NCBI RefSeq assembly: GCF_036781485.1 | Contig: NZ_DAIQAX010000012.1 | Coordinates: 1 to 9,168, forward strand | Origin: Thermocrinis sp. | GTDB lineage: Bacteria; Aquificota; Aquificia; Aquificales; Aquificaceae | Length of the DNA: 9,168 nt | Direction: 5' to 3' | Shown here: positions 1 to 6,038 of the stretch, one piece after another | Layout: every line of letters begins with the position of its first letter | Numbering within the stretch: position 1 is the stretch's first letter | Program-made: the position numbers and the translations under genes | Notes under the pieces: generated by a model | Databases searched by the model: none | Told to the model about the DNA's origin: nothing | Seen by the model: only the letters and a program-made list of their open reading frames with translations

Positions 1-448
1 TCCCACATTGGGCCGTCCCCCCAACCTCTAAGGGAACTAACCTTCTCCTCACCCTGTCCCACGCCCCTTCCACCAATAAAGACTTCAGAGGAGAAAGGTC
101 CCTTGGCAAAACCTCTCCAAGAACAGGGAAGAGGATGGCTACCTTCAGAACTTGCCAAACCTTGTTTCCTTTGACTGCCTTTGAACCTATGTTTATCAAA
201 GTCCCCTGTCTTTTCTCTTTCCGCTCTCTTTTTAGCTTTTCTCTTGTTTCACACGTAAGGTGGTTTCTGCAGAGCTTTTCAAAAAGGGCTTTACCGCCAA
301 GAATGACTTTTTTATCCGTTGGATACTGCTTAGCTTTGTAGATAGCAGAGTCTATGTATATGGCGGACGATTGTTTGCGCATTAGCTGAAAAAGCTTTTT
401 TCTGTCTGAACTGTTGAGTTGGAGTTTAAATTCCAAGCTTACGTACAT
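1..448 (-). CDS. TnpB-related transposon protein, N-terminal part, runs off the left edge
   Basis: An open frame begins at the ATG whose complement is at 446-448 and continues for 149 codons to the window edge without a stop. Residues about 1-95 look like the N-terminus of the IS200/IS605-type TnpB (OrfB) superfamily, in the branch whose members read SSA...YxDxAIxKA...GGxxLFEKL...KxxRQGTL...KGN. The visible landmarks are residues 31-40 (YIDSAIYKAK), 51-59 (GGKALFEKL) and 80-84 (RQGTL). TnpB proteins are RNA-guided nucleases carried by transposons. From memory of the family, about 20-30 residues normally lie between the QSSA and YIDSAIYKA blocks. Here they abut, suggesting an in-frame deletion. 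Beyond residue 95 I no longer recognise the family, and the last 120 bases are about 55% GC by hand count (66/120), richer than the neighbouring genes by eye. This is probably a decayed or rearranged copy. The catalytic RuvC region is not in view, so activity cannot be judged. Confidence 0.6.
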   Translation of the reverse strand, partial: MYVSLEFKLQLNSSDRKKLFQLMRKQSSAIYIDSAIYKAKQYPTDKKVILGGKALFEKLCRNHLTCETREKLKRERKEKRQGTLINIGSKAVKGNKVWQVLKVAILFPVLGEVLPRDLSPLKSLLVEGAWDRVRRRLVPLEVGGTAQCG

Positions 449-458
449 CTTAAGTTTT

Positions 459-464
459 ATTATA
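459..464 (-). promoter_or_regulatory. Possible -10 element for the leftward TnpB-like gene
   Basis: The minus strand reads TATAAT here, ending 10 nt before the ATG at 448. No good -35 hexamer is seen at the usual spacing. If it is used, transcription would start only 3-4 nt before the start codon. Confidence 0.35.
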
Positions 465-525
465 GTACTTAGCACTGTCTGAAAGATTTTTTTGAAAAGC
501 CTCGAATTGTTTGCATGCTTTTTAA

Positions 526-531
526 TATAAT
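526..531 (+). promoter_or_regulatory. Possible -10 element for the oxidoreductase/PTPS genes
   Basis: A perfect TATAAT lies 11 nt before the ATG at 543. No Shine-Dalgarno sequence precedes that ATG, and the -35 region (around 503-508) is poor. The 94-base gap (449-542) between the two divergent genes holds this site and the opposing one at 459-464, and no gene. Confidence 0.45.
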
Positions 532-542
532 CTTTCTCGGAC

Positions 543-1313
543 ATGCATATTCTGGTGATTGGTCTGGGAAACATGGGAAAGAAATATCTACTAAAACTGG
601 AAGAACTTGGGAAAGCACCAGTATTGTGCGATAAAGATCCAAACAAAGCAATAGACGATTACCCCTTTTATTGCCATTTGGATGAAGTGCAGGAGGACAT
701 AGGAGCGGTAATAATAGCAGTAGATCCTAAGGACCATGTTAAGCTCGCGAGAGATTTTTTAGATAAGGGGGTTCCTGTGCTTCTTGAGAAGCCCCCAGCT
801 TTGACCTACTTAGAGTTTATACAAATATACCATTATCCCAACCTTTACATCTCTGAGATAGAGAGCTTTTCAGCGTGTTTGAACTACTTTCCAAAGAACG
901 TGAAAACTCTGAGTATTGAAAGACTTGGTAAAGGAAAGGGATATATTTCTCCCCTTTGGGACCTTGCTTGGCACGACTTATATCTACTTCAGAGATTTTT
1001 TAAGGAGATAGAAGTTGAGAGTTTAAAGGTGGGTGATGTGTGGGAGTTAAAAGGGAAAGCTGACGGCGTTGATTTTACTATAAGGGTTGCTTGGGAGCAT
1101 CCAAGCCCAGCCAGGAGGTGGATAATAAACGATGGTTCTTTGTTGCTTGACTTTGCAAAGGAAGAAGTTTGGGAGAATGGGAATCTAATACACAAAGGCA
1201 ATACGGATAAACTGGGTGCTATGTTAAAAACCTTTCTATCGGGTAGATTTGACGGTAAAAGCAGGGAAAGAGCATTAAAGAACATTATCCTTTTAGAAGG
1301 GATAAAATACTAA
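543..1313 (+). CDS. Short Gfo/Idh/MocA-type NAD(P)-dependent oxidoreductase
   Basis: The protein has 256 residues. It opens with a Rossmann nucleotide-binding loop, GLGNMG (residues 7-12), directly after the first strand. It has the family EKP motif at residues 82-84 and a D-x3-H-D motif (D140, H144, D145) where the Gfo/Idh family places catalytic or substrate-binding residues. At 256 residues it is clearly shorter than the usual 320-380, so the C-terminal alpha/beta domain is reduced. The start is fixed because the GLGNMG loop must follow a beta strand that begins at residue 2. No Shine-Dalgarno sequence is present, in line with a very short leader. The stop is two bases before the next ATG, so it is almost certainly co-transcribed with the pterin-synthase-like gene. 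Substrate unknown; a pterin or sugar-like compound is only a guess from context. The family call is firm, the reaction is not. Confidence 0.85.
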   Translation: MHILVIGLGNMGKKYLLKLEELGKAPVLCDKDPNKAIDDYPFYCHLDEVQEDIGAVIIAVDPKDHVKLARDFLDKGVPVLLEKPPALTYLEFIQIYHYPNLYISEIESFSACLNYFPKNVKTLSIERLGKGKGYISPLWDLAWHDLYLLQRFFKEIEVESLKVGDVWELKGKADGVDFTIRVAWEHPSPARRWIINDGSLLLDFAKEEVWENGNLIHKGNTDKLGAMLKTFLSGRFDGKSRERALKNIILLEGIKY

Positions 1314-1315
1314 GC

Positions 1316-1663
1316 ATGCCTTGGCTTTTGAGGATTAAAAGAAAGTTTAACGCCGCGCACTTTTTAACAAACTACCACGGCAAACCTGAACCTCTACACG
1401 GTCATACATGGACCGTGGAGGTGTATATAAGAGTGGATAGTTTAGACGAGGGGGGCATGGGAAAGGACTTTGTGGAGGTGGAAAACTTTTTAAAGGAGGT
1501 CTTACCAGACTACACGCTTTTAAACGACATTTTTGACTTTTCCCCCAGTGCGGAGAATGTGGCAAGATGGCTCTACCAAAAGGTAAAAGAAAGATACCCA
1601 TCGGTGGAAAAGGTGGTAGTTTGGGAAACAGAAAACTGTGGTGCAGAATACTTTGAAGTATAA
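1316..1663 (+). CDS. 6-pyruvoyltetrahydropterin synthase/QueD-family protein, PTPS-III-like
   Basis: The protein has 115 residues, the normal size for this T-fold family, whose members act on 7,8-dihydroneopterin triphosphate. The three zinc-ligand histidines are present: H15 (FNAAH) and H28/H30 (HGH). Glu104 in VWETEN matches the conserved pterin-anchoring Glu. The catalytic Cys of QueD and of eukaryotic PTPS (C-x3-HGH) is absent. The stretch reads PEPLHGH, giving Glu25 three residues before the HGH, the E-x2-HGH form described for PTPS-III enzymes, which replace FolB by making 6-hydroxymethyl-7,8-dihydropterin for folate. The only Cys in the protein is C108. The usual Asp-His pair (LDHxxLN) reads D65-Y66 here, so a second catalytic residue also differs. 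Generic annotation would call this queD; I leave the symbol empty. It lies two bases after the Gfo/Idh gene, and its stop codon sits inside a TATAAT that may drive ctaA. Confidence 0.85.
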   Translation: MPWLLRIKRKFNAAHFLTNYHGKPEPLHGHTWTVEVYIRVDSLDEGGMGKDFVEVENFLKEVLPDYTLLNDIFDFSPSAENVARWLYQKVKERYPSVEKVVVWETENCGAEYFEV

Positions 1664-1664
1664 T
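1659..1664 (+). promoter_or_regulatory. Possible -10 element for the ctaA operon
   Basis: TATAAT here overlaps the stop codon (TAA, 1661-1663) of the upstream gene and ends 10 nt before the ctaA ATG at 1675. ctaA has no Shine-Dalgarno sequence, so a near-leaderless transcript is plausible. The -35 region is weak, so confidence is modest. Confidence 0.4.
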
Positions 1665-1674
1665 TTATATAGCT

Positions 1675-2532
1675 ATGAGACTTGTTATAGGCTCCGCCAT
1701 TCTATTTACCTACTTAGTGATGATATGGGGGGGGGTGGTAAGGAGTACAGATTCGGGTCTTGCATGTCCAAACTGGCCCCTGTGCTATGGAGACTTTAGC
1801 CTTCCAAAGGAAACTTCCGCAAAGCTGGAGATGGGACACAGGACAGTAAGCAGTTTGGCTGGCCTTTTTGTTTTTCTAACCTTCATATACGTATGGAAAC
1901 GCTTTCAAGGACTTCCCAAGATAACCTCCGCGATAGCTCTTCTTTTTACCATAAGTGCAGCCTTAACTGGCATGAAGATGATAACTTCAGAAGCTCCCAA
2001 CTTAAAGTATTTAAGCCACATGCTCTTGGAATCTATCCATATATACGAATCTATGATAATACTGGGGGCGCTTGTTCTTACCTATAGGTTTATGCACTCA
2101 CAAGATCCAGTAAAAGAAGGCGTTCCTATTTGGGCTTACCTTTTTGCGCTCGCTACTATGATAACAGGCGTGCTTGTTAGATACACAGGTTCTGGGGAAG
2201 CCTGTGGCCACGAATGGCCCACGTGTGCAGGAGCCCTAATTCCTGACCTTTCCAACTGGCAGATAGCTCTTCAGTTTGTGCATAGAAACCTTTCCTATCT
2301 AACTTGGTTAGCTTTTTTACTCTATCTTATTTTCAGCAAAAGCAGATTAGCTTTATACACCTTTATTCTCATAAATGTTCAATTTGTGTTTGCTGTGTCC
2401 ATGGTATTAACAGGGTTCTTTTTACCCCTCGTTTTCCTTGATACAGCCTCTGGTTTTTTCCTTTTTGCGTGGCTAACTTATCATCTAAACCTTAGAATCC
2501 AACAACCTGTTTTGAGAGAAGCATGGCGGTAA
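1675..2532 (+). CDS. ctaA: Heme A synthase (COX15/CtaA family)
   Basis: The protein has 285 residues with about eight membrane helices in two similar halves, as expected for the membrane enzyme that oxidises the C8 methyl of heme O to the formyl of heme A. Half one has the GGVVRSTDSGLACPNWPLC motif (residues 19-37, with the C31/C37 pair) and H55 in EMGHR. Half two repeats this as a TGSGEACGHEWPTC stretch (C177/C184) and H203 in FVHR. H122 is the other N-half heme ligand. The fourth ligand is doubtful: where I expect it, at the start of helix 8, there is D256, while H270 sits at the far end of that helix. The gene overlaps ctaB by 10 nt, and the pair forms the heme B to heme A route. A run of nine G occurs at codons 18-21. 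The start at 1675 leaves a normal short N-terminus before helix 1. There is no Shine-Dalgarno sequence. Confidence 0.93.
   Translation: MRLVIGSAILFTYLVMIWGGVVRSTDSGLACPNWPLCYGDFSLPKETSAKLEMGHRTVSSLAGLFVFLTFIYVWKRFQGLPKITSAIALLFTISAALTGMKMITSEAPNLKYLSHMLLESIHIYESMIILGALVLTYRFMHSQDPVKEGVPIWAYLFALATMITGVLVRYTGSGEACGHEWPTCAGALIPDLSNWQIALQFVHRNLSYLTWLAFLLYLIFSKSRLALYTFILINVQFVFAVSMVLTGFFLPLVFLDTASGFFLFAWLTYHLNLRIQQPVLREAWR
1727..1735 (+). repeat. Nine-G homopolymer inside ctaA
   Basis: Nine consecutive G residues encode the end of Trp18, Gly19, Gly20 and the first base of Val21 of CtaA. This part of the protein is conserved (GGVVRxTxSGL), so the tract is in frame as read. It is a potential slippage site and a potential sequencing-error site. 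Confidence 0.9.
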
Positions 2533-3413
2533 AGGCTTTGGTGAAAATGGCTACGTTAAGTGGTGCAGTTAGAGACTACTTGCTGCTTACAAAGCCCGGC
2601 ATAGTCCTTTTGGTGTTGATAACTACCCTTACGGGGATGTACATAGCTCAGAGGGGTTTCCCTCCCACAAATTTAGTATTTTGGACTCTTCTTGGCACAG
2701 GCTTGGCTTCTGCTGGTTCTGCGGTCCTCAATCAATATTTTGACCGAGACTTGGATACGCTTATGGATCGCACCAAGACAAGACCTCTTCCATTAGGAAG
2801 TGTATCACCTTCCAATGCCTTTTGGTTTGGTGTAATCCTTTTGTCCCTTTCCTTTCTCATAATGTTCTTTTTTACCAATCCTATAGCGACCTTTTTTACG
2901 GCTCTTGCTTCTTTTTTTTATGTCTCCGTTTATACTCTAACTTTAAAGAGAAAAAGTCCCTTAGCTACGGAAATAGGGGGAGTCTCAGGAGCACTACCGC
3001 CTGTTATAGGATACACAGCCGTAACTGGTAGCTTGGGATTTGAACCGCTGGTGCTCTTTCTGATCATGTTTATCTGGCAACCGCCACACTTTTGGGTTTT
3101 GGCTATAAAGTATGCGGAAGATTACAAAAAGGCTGGCATTCCCACACTGCCTGTGGTAAAAGGCATACAGCACACAAAAATAAAAACCCTTCTTTACACC
3201 TCTGCCCTTTTGCCCATGAGCATCCTTCCATACTTTTATCAAATGGCCGGGGAGATTTACCTTATTTCAGCTTCTGTACTAAGCCTTTTATACCTTCTCT
3301 TAACTCTTAGGCTCCTATTCTCGAATAAACCTAACGGCGGTTTTCTTTTCTTCTACTCTGTTATCTATCTTGCTTTGCTTTTTACGGTTATGGTGTTTGA
3401 TCTAAGGAGGTGA
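2523..3413 (+). CDS. ctaB: Protoheme IX farnesyltransferase (heme O synthase)
   Basis: The protein has 296 residues and about eight to nine membrane helices, and belongs to the UbiA prenyltransferase superfamily. It adds a farnesyl group to heme B to give heme O. The first Asp-rich motif is N70-x3-D74-x3-D78 (NQYFDRDLD), followed by MDRTKTRPLP, the classic CtaB signature that binds Mg-prenyl diphosphate. The second lies around YAEDYKKAGIP (D200), after WQPPHFW, which is also typical of CtaB/Cox10. The chosen ATG overlaps the ctaA end by 10 nt and follows a purine-rich GAGAGAAG. A second Met at residue 9 is possible but less well supported. The last codons (Leu-Arg-Arg-stop) double as the strong ribosome binding site of the next gene. 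Function is firm from the motifs and from the adjacent ctaA. Confidence 0.95.
   Translation: MAVKALVKMATLSGAVRDYLLLTKPGIVLLVLITTLTGMYIAQRGFPPTNLVFWTLLGTGLASAGSAVLNQYFDRDLDTLMDRTKTRPLPLGSVSPSNAFWFGVILLSLSFLIMFFFTNPIATFFTALASFFYVSVYTLTLKRKSPLATEIGGVSGALPPVIGYTAVTGSLGFEPLVLFLIMFIWQPPHFWVLAIKYAEDYKKAGIPTLPVVKGIQHTKIKTLLYTSALLPMSILPYFYQMAGEIYLISASVLSLLYLLLTLRLLFSNKPNGGFLFFYSVIYLALLFTVMVFDLRR
3405..3410 (+). promoter_or_regulatory. Strong Shine-Dalgarno that sets the start of the oxidase-like gene
   Basis: AGGAGG forms the final two Arg codons of ctaB. The in-frame GTG at 3410 overlaps this motif and cannot be its target. The GTG at 3416 lies 5 nt downstream, so I place the start there. It is the strongest Shine-Dalgarno sequence I noticed in the window. 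Confidence 0.75.
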
Positions 3414-3415
3414 AA

Positions 3416-4693
3416 GTGGAGAAAAGGTTTTTCTTTTTAGCTTTAATTTCCTTAGGCTTGGGTGGGCTCCTTGCCTTTCTGGTGGCCTTAGCTCGCACGC
3501 CTGGAATTTACAAGCTTTTTCCTCCTGGATATTTCTACCATGCTTTAGTTGGGCACGTGGATCTTGCCATAGTCGTATTTCTGCTTGCTTTTACCATGCT
3601 TTTGTGGAATAAATTTTTTCCAGCAAAGGATAGTGTAAGCTTTTACTTAGCCTTTTTTGGTTTTTTGGGAATAGCCATAGCTTCTTTTTCTGGCTGGGGC
3701 ACTGCAGTTTCCAACAACTACCTTCCTACCATAGTCCATCCAGTGTTCTTTTTTGGAGCATTATCCTTTTTCTGCGGACTTTGGCTTGCCAATATAATTA
3801 GGCTAAAAACTGCTTTTAGAAACATCTTTTCAAAGGATCCGCTGATAAATAGTTTAAGCGCAAGTGTGATTTTAGCCTTTTTGATGATGTTGGCTGTTCT
3901 GACCTCTGCCTTTAAGACTGGAAGCCACAGTGAGCTTTATCTTTTCTATGAGAGACTTTACTGGGCACCAGGACACATACACCAATTTTTGAATGGTGCC
4001 ATGCTCCTTTTCTCTTGGTATTTTCTCTCTAAGTTGTTAGGCATAAGGCACGTGCTTGGTCTTCTCAGATTTGCCAACGTGTCCTTCTTACTTTTTGGCT
4101 TCCTGTTAGTATTGGTGCCAGTTATCTTTGAAGACCCTGTTTCAAGAAACGCAAAGATATTTACCGAACTGTCTTATGCCATAGGCTTAGGTATTCCCAT
4201 ATTTTTACATATCTTTAACCTTCTGAGAAAACCTGTTTTTAGCACCTCTCCGTATTCCTTAGCCTTTTGGCTTTCTGTTTCACTTTACCTTTTAGGAATT
4301 GTTATAGCTTATGCAGGTTTGAAAGCGGATTTGAGAGTTCCTGCCCACTATCATGGAGCGGTTACAAGTCTGACCCTTACCCTTATGGCAATCTCCTATT
4401 ACCTCTTTAAGGAATACGGATGGATAAGGGAACTTCCTAAGATTGCAAAACCTCAGCTATTTTTGTACGGCTTTGGGATGATACTCTTTGTCTTAGGGCT
4501 TTACTTTGCAGGTTTTAAGGGCGCTCCAAGAAAAACCTACGGCACTGGTTTTACGGAGGATCCCTTTGTACTCTTTTCTTTGGTGCTTATGATGGTGGGG
4601 ACTGTCTTTGCGGTTATAAGTGGGGTGATGTTCGTGATTTATATGTTAAAGACTGGATTAAAAGCGAAGCATGCCAACCTTTCTGCTAACTAA
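3416..4693 (+). CDS. Divergent heme-copper oxidase subunit I-like membrane protein lacking the CuB His-His pair
   Basis: The protein has 425 residues when started at GTG 3416; a GTG at 3410 is in frame but lies in the ribosome binding site. I count 12 hydrophobic helices, the number in heme-copper oxidase subunit I, and the layout resembles the NorB/CcoN side of that superfamily. Candidate heme or metal ligands, numbered from GTG 3416, are H47 in helix II (GHVDLAI), H187 in helix VI (WAPGHIHQF) and the helix X pair H311/H313 (AHYHGA). The His-His pair of helix VII that completes the CuB site is not found; the only His nearby is H265. The active-site Tyr after the helix VI His is also absent. 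No subunit II or cytochrome c gene is adjacent. The protein probably binds heme but may not reduce oxygen. The place after ctaA and ctaB suggests a heme-linked role such as oxidase assembly, heme handling or an unusual reductase. The end overlaps surE by 23 nt. Confidence 0.75.
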   Translation: MEKRFFFLALISLGLGGLLAFLVALARTPGIYKLFPPGYFYHALVGHVDLAIVVFLLAFTMLLWNKFFPAKDSVSFYLAFFGFLGIAIASFSGWGTAVSNNYLPTIVHPVFFFGALSFFCGLWLANIIRLKTAFRNIFSKDPLINSLSASVILAFLMMLAVLTSAFKTGSHSELYLFYERLYWAPGHIHQFLNGAMLLFSWYFLSKLLGIRHVLGLLRFANVSFLLFGFLLVLVPVIFEDPVSRNAKIFTELSYAIGLGIPIFLHIFNLLRKPVFSTSPYSLAFWLSVSLYLLGIVIAYAGLKADLRVPAHYHGAVTSLTLTLMAISYYLFKEYGWIRELPKIAKPQLFLYGFGMILFVLGLYFAGFKGAPRKTYGTGFTEDPFVLFSLVLMMVGTVFAVISGVMFVIYMLKTGLKAKHANLSAN

Positions 4694-5441
4694 CGACGAC
4701 GGATACTTTTCTGAAGGTTTAAAAGCCCTTAGGGATGAGCTAAAAAAACTCGGAAGAGTTATAACAGTGGCACCAGATAGAAATCTAAGTGGTGTGGGAC
4801 ACTCTTTGACCTTTAGCATGCCTCTGAGGATGCGAAGGATAGAGCAGGACTTTTGGACAGTTATTGGTGGCACTCCAGCGGATTGCATACACCTGGGCTA
4901 TTACGTCATACTGGAGGGACAAAAGCCAGATTTGGTGTGCTCGGGTATAAACGATGGTCCCAACTTGGGAGAGGACATTACTTACTCTGGCACAGTTTCT
5001 GGGGCTATGGAAGGAAGAATATTGGGCATACCTTCCGTTGCTTTTTCAGCCTTTGGTGGAGAGGTGAAGAACTTTAAAGAAATCGCAAAGGTGGCAAGGC
5101 TTATAACTGCCAAGATCCTTGAAAAAGGTATGCCGGAAAATACTTACTTGAACGTAAACATCCCCGACCTTCCAATGGAGCAAATAAAGGGCTTTTTGAT
5201 TACAAGACAGGGGAGAAGAGCCTATAAAGAGAGAGTATTAAAACTCTTGGATCCCGCAAGGAAGCCTCTCTATTGGATAACTGCCACCGAGTTTGGTTGG
5301 CATCTGGAAGAGGAAACAGATTACTGGGCTGTGTATCATGGTTATGTGTCTATAACCCCACTGCAGTTAGATATGACTAATTATGATGCTATAAAAAAGC
5401 TGGAAAAAGGTTTAAAATTGTCCTTAGAGGTGAAAGAATGA
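4671..5441 (+). CDS. surE: 5'/3'-nucleotidase SurE
   Basis: The protein has 256 residues, the normal SurE length. It is a metal-dependent phosphatase that hydrolyses nucleoside monophosphates in the cytoplasm. All signature residues are present: LTNDDGY near the start (N8, D9, D10), S40 in DRNLSGVGHS, the GGTPADC block (66-72), and N94 in SGINDGPNLG, followed by YSGTVSGAMEG. These form the metal site and the nucleotide pocket. The start cannot be moved inward because LLTNDDG lies at residues 5-11, so the 23-nt overlap with the preceding membrane-protein gene is real. It ends in an ATGA overlap with ilvN. Membership in the heme operon looks positional and need not mean a shared pathway. Confidence 0.96.
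   Translation: MPTFLLTNDDGYFSEGLKALRDELKKLGRVITVAPDRNLSGVGHSLTFSMPLRMRRIEQDFWTVIGGTPADCIHLGYYVILEGQKPDLVCSGINDGPNLGEDITYSGTVSGAMEGRILGIPSVAFSAFGGEVKNFKEIAKVARLITAKILEKGMPENTYLNVNIPDLPMEQIKGFLITRQGRRAYKERVLKLLDPARKPLYWITATEFGWHLEEETDYWAVYHGYVSITPLQLDMTNYDAIKKLEKGLKLSLEVKE
5427..5433 (+). promoter_or_regulatory. Ribosome binding site of ilvN inside surE
   Basis: GAGGTGA ends 4 nt before the ilvN ATG (5438), within the last surE codons. It supports the upstream start and therefore the long N-terminus of IlvN. Confidence 0.65.
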
Positions 5442-5998
5442 GCGATACCATAGGAAGGAACGAAATATCAGCCATAAAGGCCCCTATGTTTAGAGAAGTG
5501 AAGAAGGGAGAAACGAGAAAGCACATAATATCTGTCCTTGTGCGTAATGAACTGGGAGTTTTGGCAAGGATAGCCACCCTCATAGCGGGGAAAGGTTACA
5601 ACATAGAAGGGCTTTCAGTGGGAGAAACCCATGAGAAGGGACTATCTTTAATGACTATTGAGGTGATAGGGGACGATGTGGTAATAGAACAGGTGGTAAA
5701 ACAGCTCAGAAAACTGATAGACACTATAAAGGTAAAAGATCTAATAGACAGCCCTCATGTAGAGAGGGAATTAGCCCTTGTAAAGATTCATACCGCCACG
5801 CCAAGGGCAAGGGACGAAGTGCTCAGGCTAACTGAGATCTTTAGAGGTAAAATAGTGGATGTATCACCAGACACTTACACGGTAGAAATAACTGGAGATG
5901 AGGATAAGATAAACGCTTTTTTGCAACTTGTAAAACCTTTTGGTATAAAGGAGATGGCTAGGACAGGGAAAGTAGCTCTGGAAAGGGAGGGAGTGTAA
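5438..5998 (+). CDS. ilvN: Acetolactate synthase small (regulatory) subunit
   Basis: The protein has 186 residues. An ACT domain spans about residues 28-100, opening with HIISVLVRNELGVLARIA and the loop GYNIEGLSVGET, which is typical of IlvN/IlvH. The C-terminal ALS_ss_C domain follows (about 107-182; ELALVKIHT, then EITGDEDKI). The subunit binds the large subunit IlvB, stimulates it, and confers valine feedback in branched-chain amino acid synthesis. The first about 27 residues are an extra segment compared with E. coli IlvH, which starts almost directly at the ACT strand. The good GAGGTGA upstream supports this start. No ilvB or ilvC lies beside it, so its partner is encoded elsewhere. It overlaps surE by 4 nt (ATGA), so coupling is likely. 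A 40-nt gap with a promoter separates it from dnaN. Confidence 0.95.
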   Translation: MSDTIGRNEISAIKAPMFREVKKGETRKHIISVLVRNELGVLARIATLIAGKGYNIEGLSVGETHEKGLSLMTIEVIGDDVVIEQVVKQLRKLIDTIKVKDLIDSPHVERELALVKIHTATPRARDEVLRLTEIFRGKIVDVSPDTYTVEITGDEDKINAFLQLVKPFGIKEMARTGKVALEREGV

Positions 5999-6023
5999 TC
6001 AGTCTCTCTCAAATGTGTATTAA

Positions 6024-6032
6024 TGCTATAAT
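6024..6032 (+). promoter_or_regulatory. Extended -10 promoter for dnaN, giving a probable leaderless mRNA
   Basis: The sequence reads TGCTATAAT, a perfect extended -10 (TGn plus TATAAT at 6027-6032). Only 6 nt separate TATAAT from the dnaN ATG at 6039. A start about 7 nt after the hexamer would fall on or next to the A of the ATG. No Shine-Dalgarno sequence is present. Confidence 0.6.
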
Positions 6033-6038
6033 ATTAGC

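Noticed and set aside
135..341. Plus-strand open frame of 68 codons at the left edge
   Set aside because: It lies opposite the TnpB-like frame on the minus strand, which has recognisable motifs; the plus-strand product is hydrophobic and low in information, with no ribosome binding site.
469..651. Minus-strand open frame of 60 codons across the start of the oxidoreductase gene
   Set aside because: It overlaps the conserved Rossmann motif coding region and has no ribosome binding site or motif; a shadow frame.
1116..1130. DnaA-box-like sequence (GGTGGATAAT) and the possibility of an origin, given dnaN in the window
   Set aside because: It is a single imperfect match inside a coding region, with no cluster and no dnaA gene nearby.
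3416..4693. Calling this gene a normal cytochrome c oxidase subunit I
   Set aside because: The helix VII His-His pair and the active-site Tyr are missing, and no subunit II gene is adjacent.
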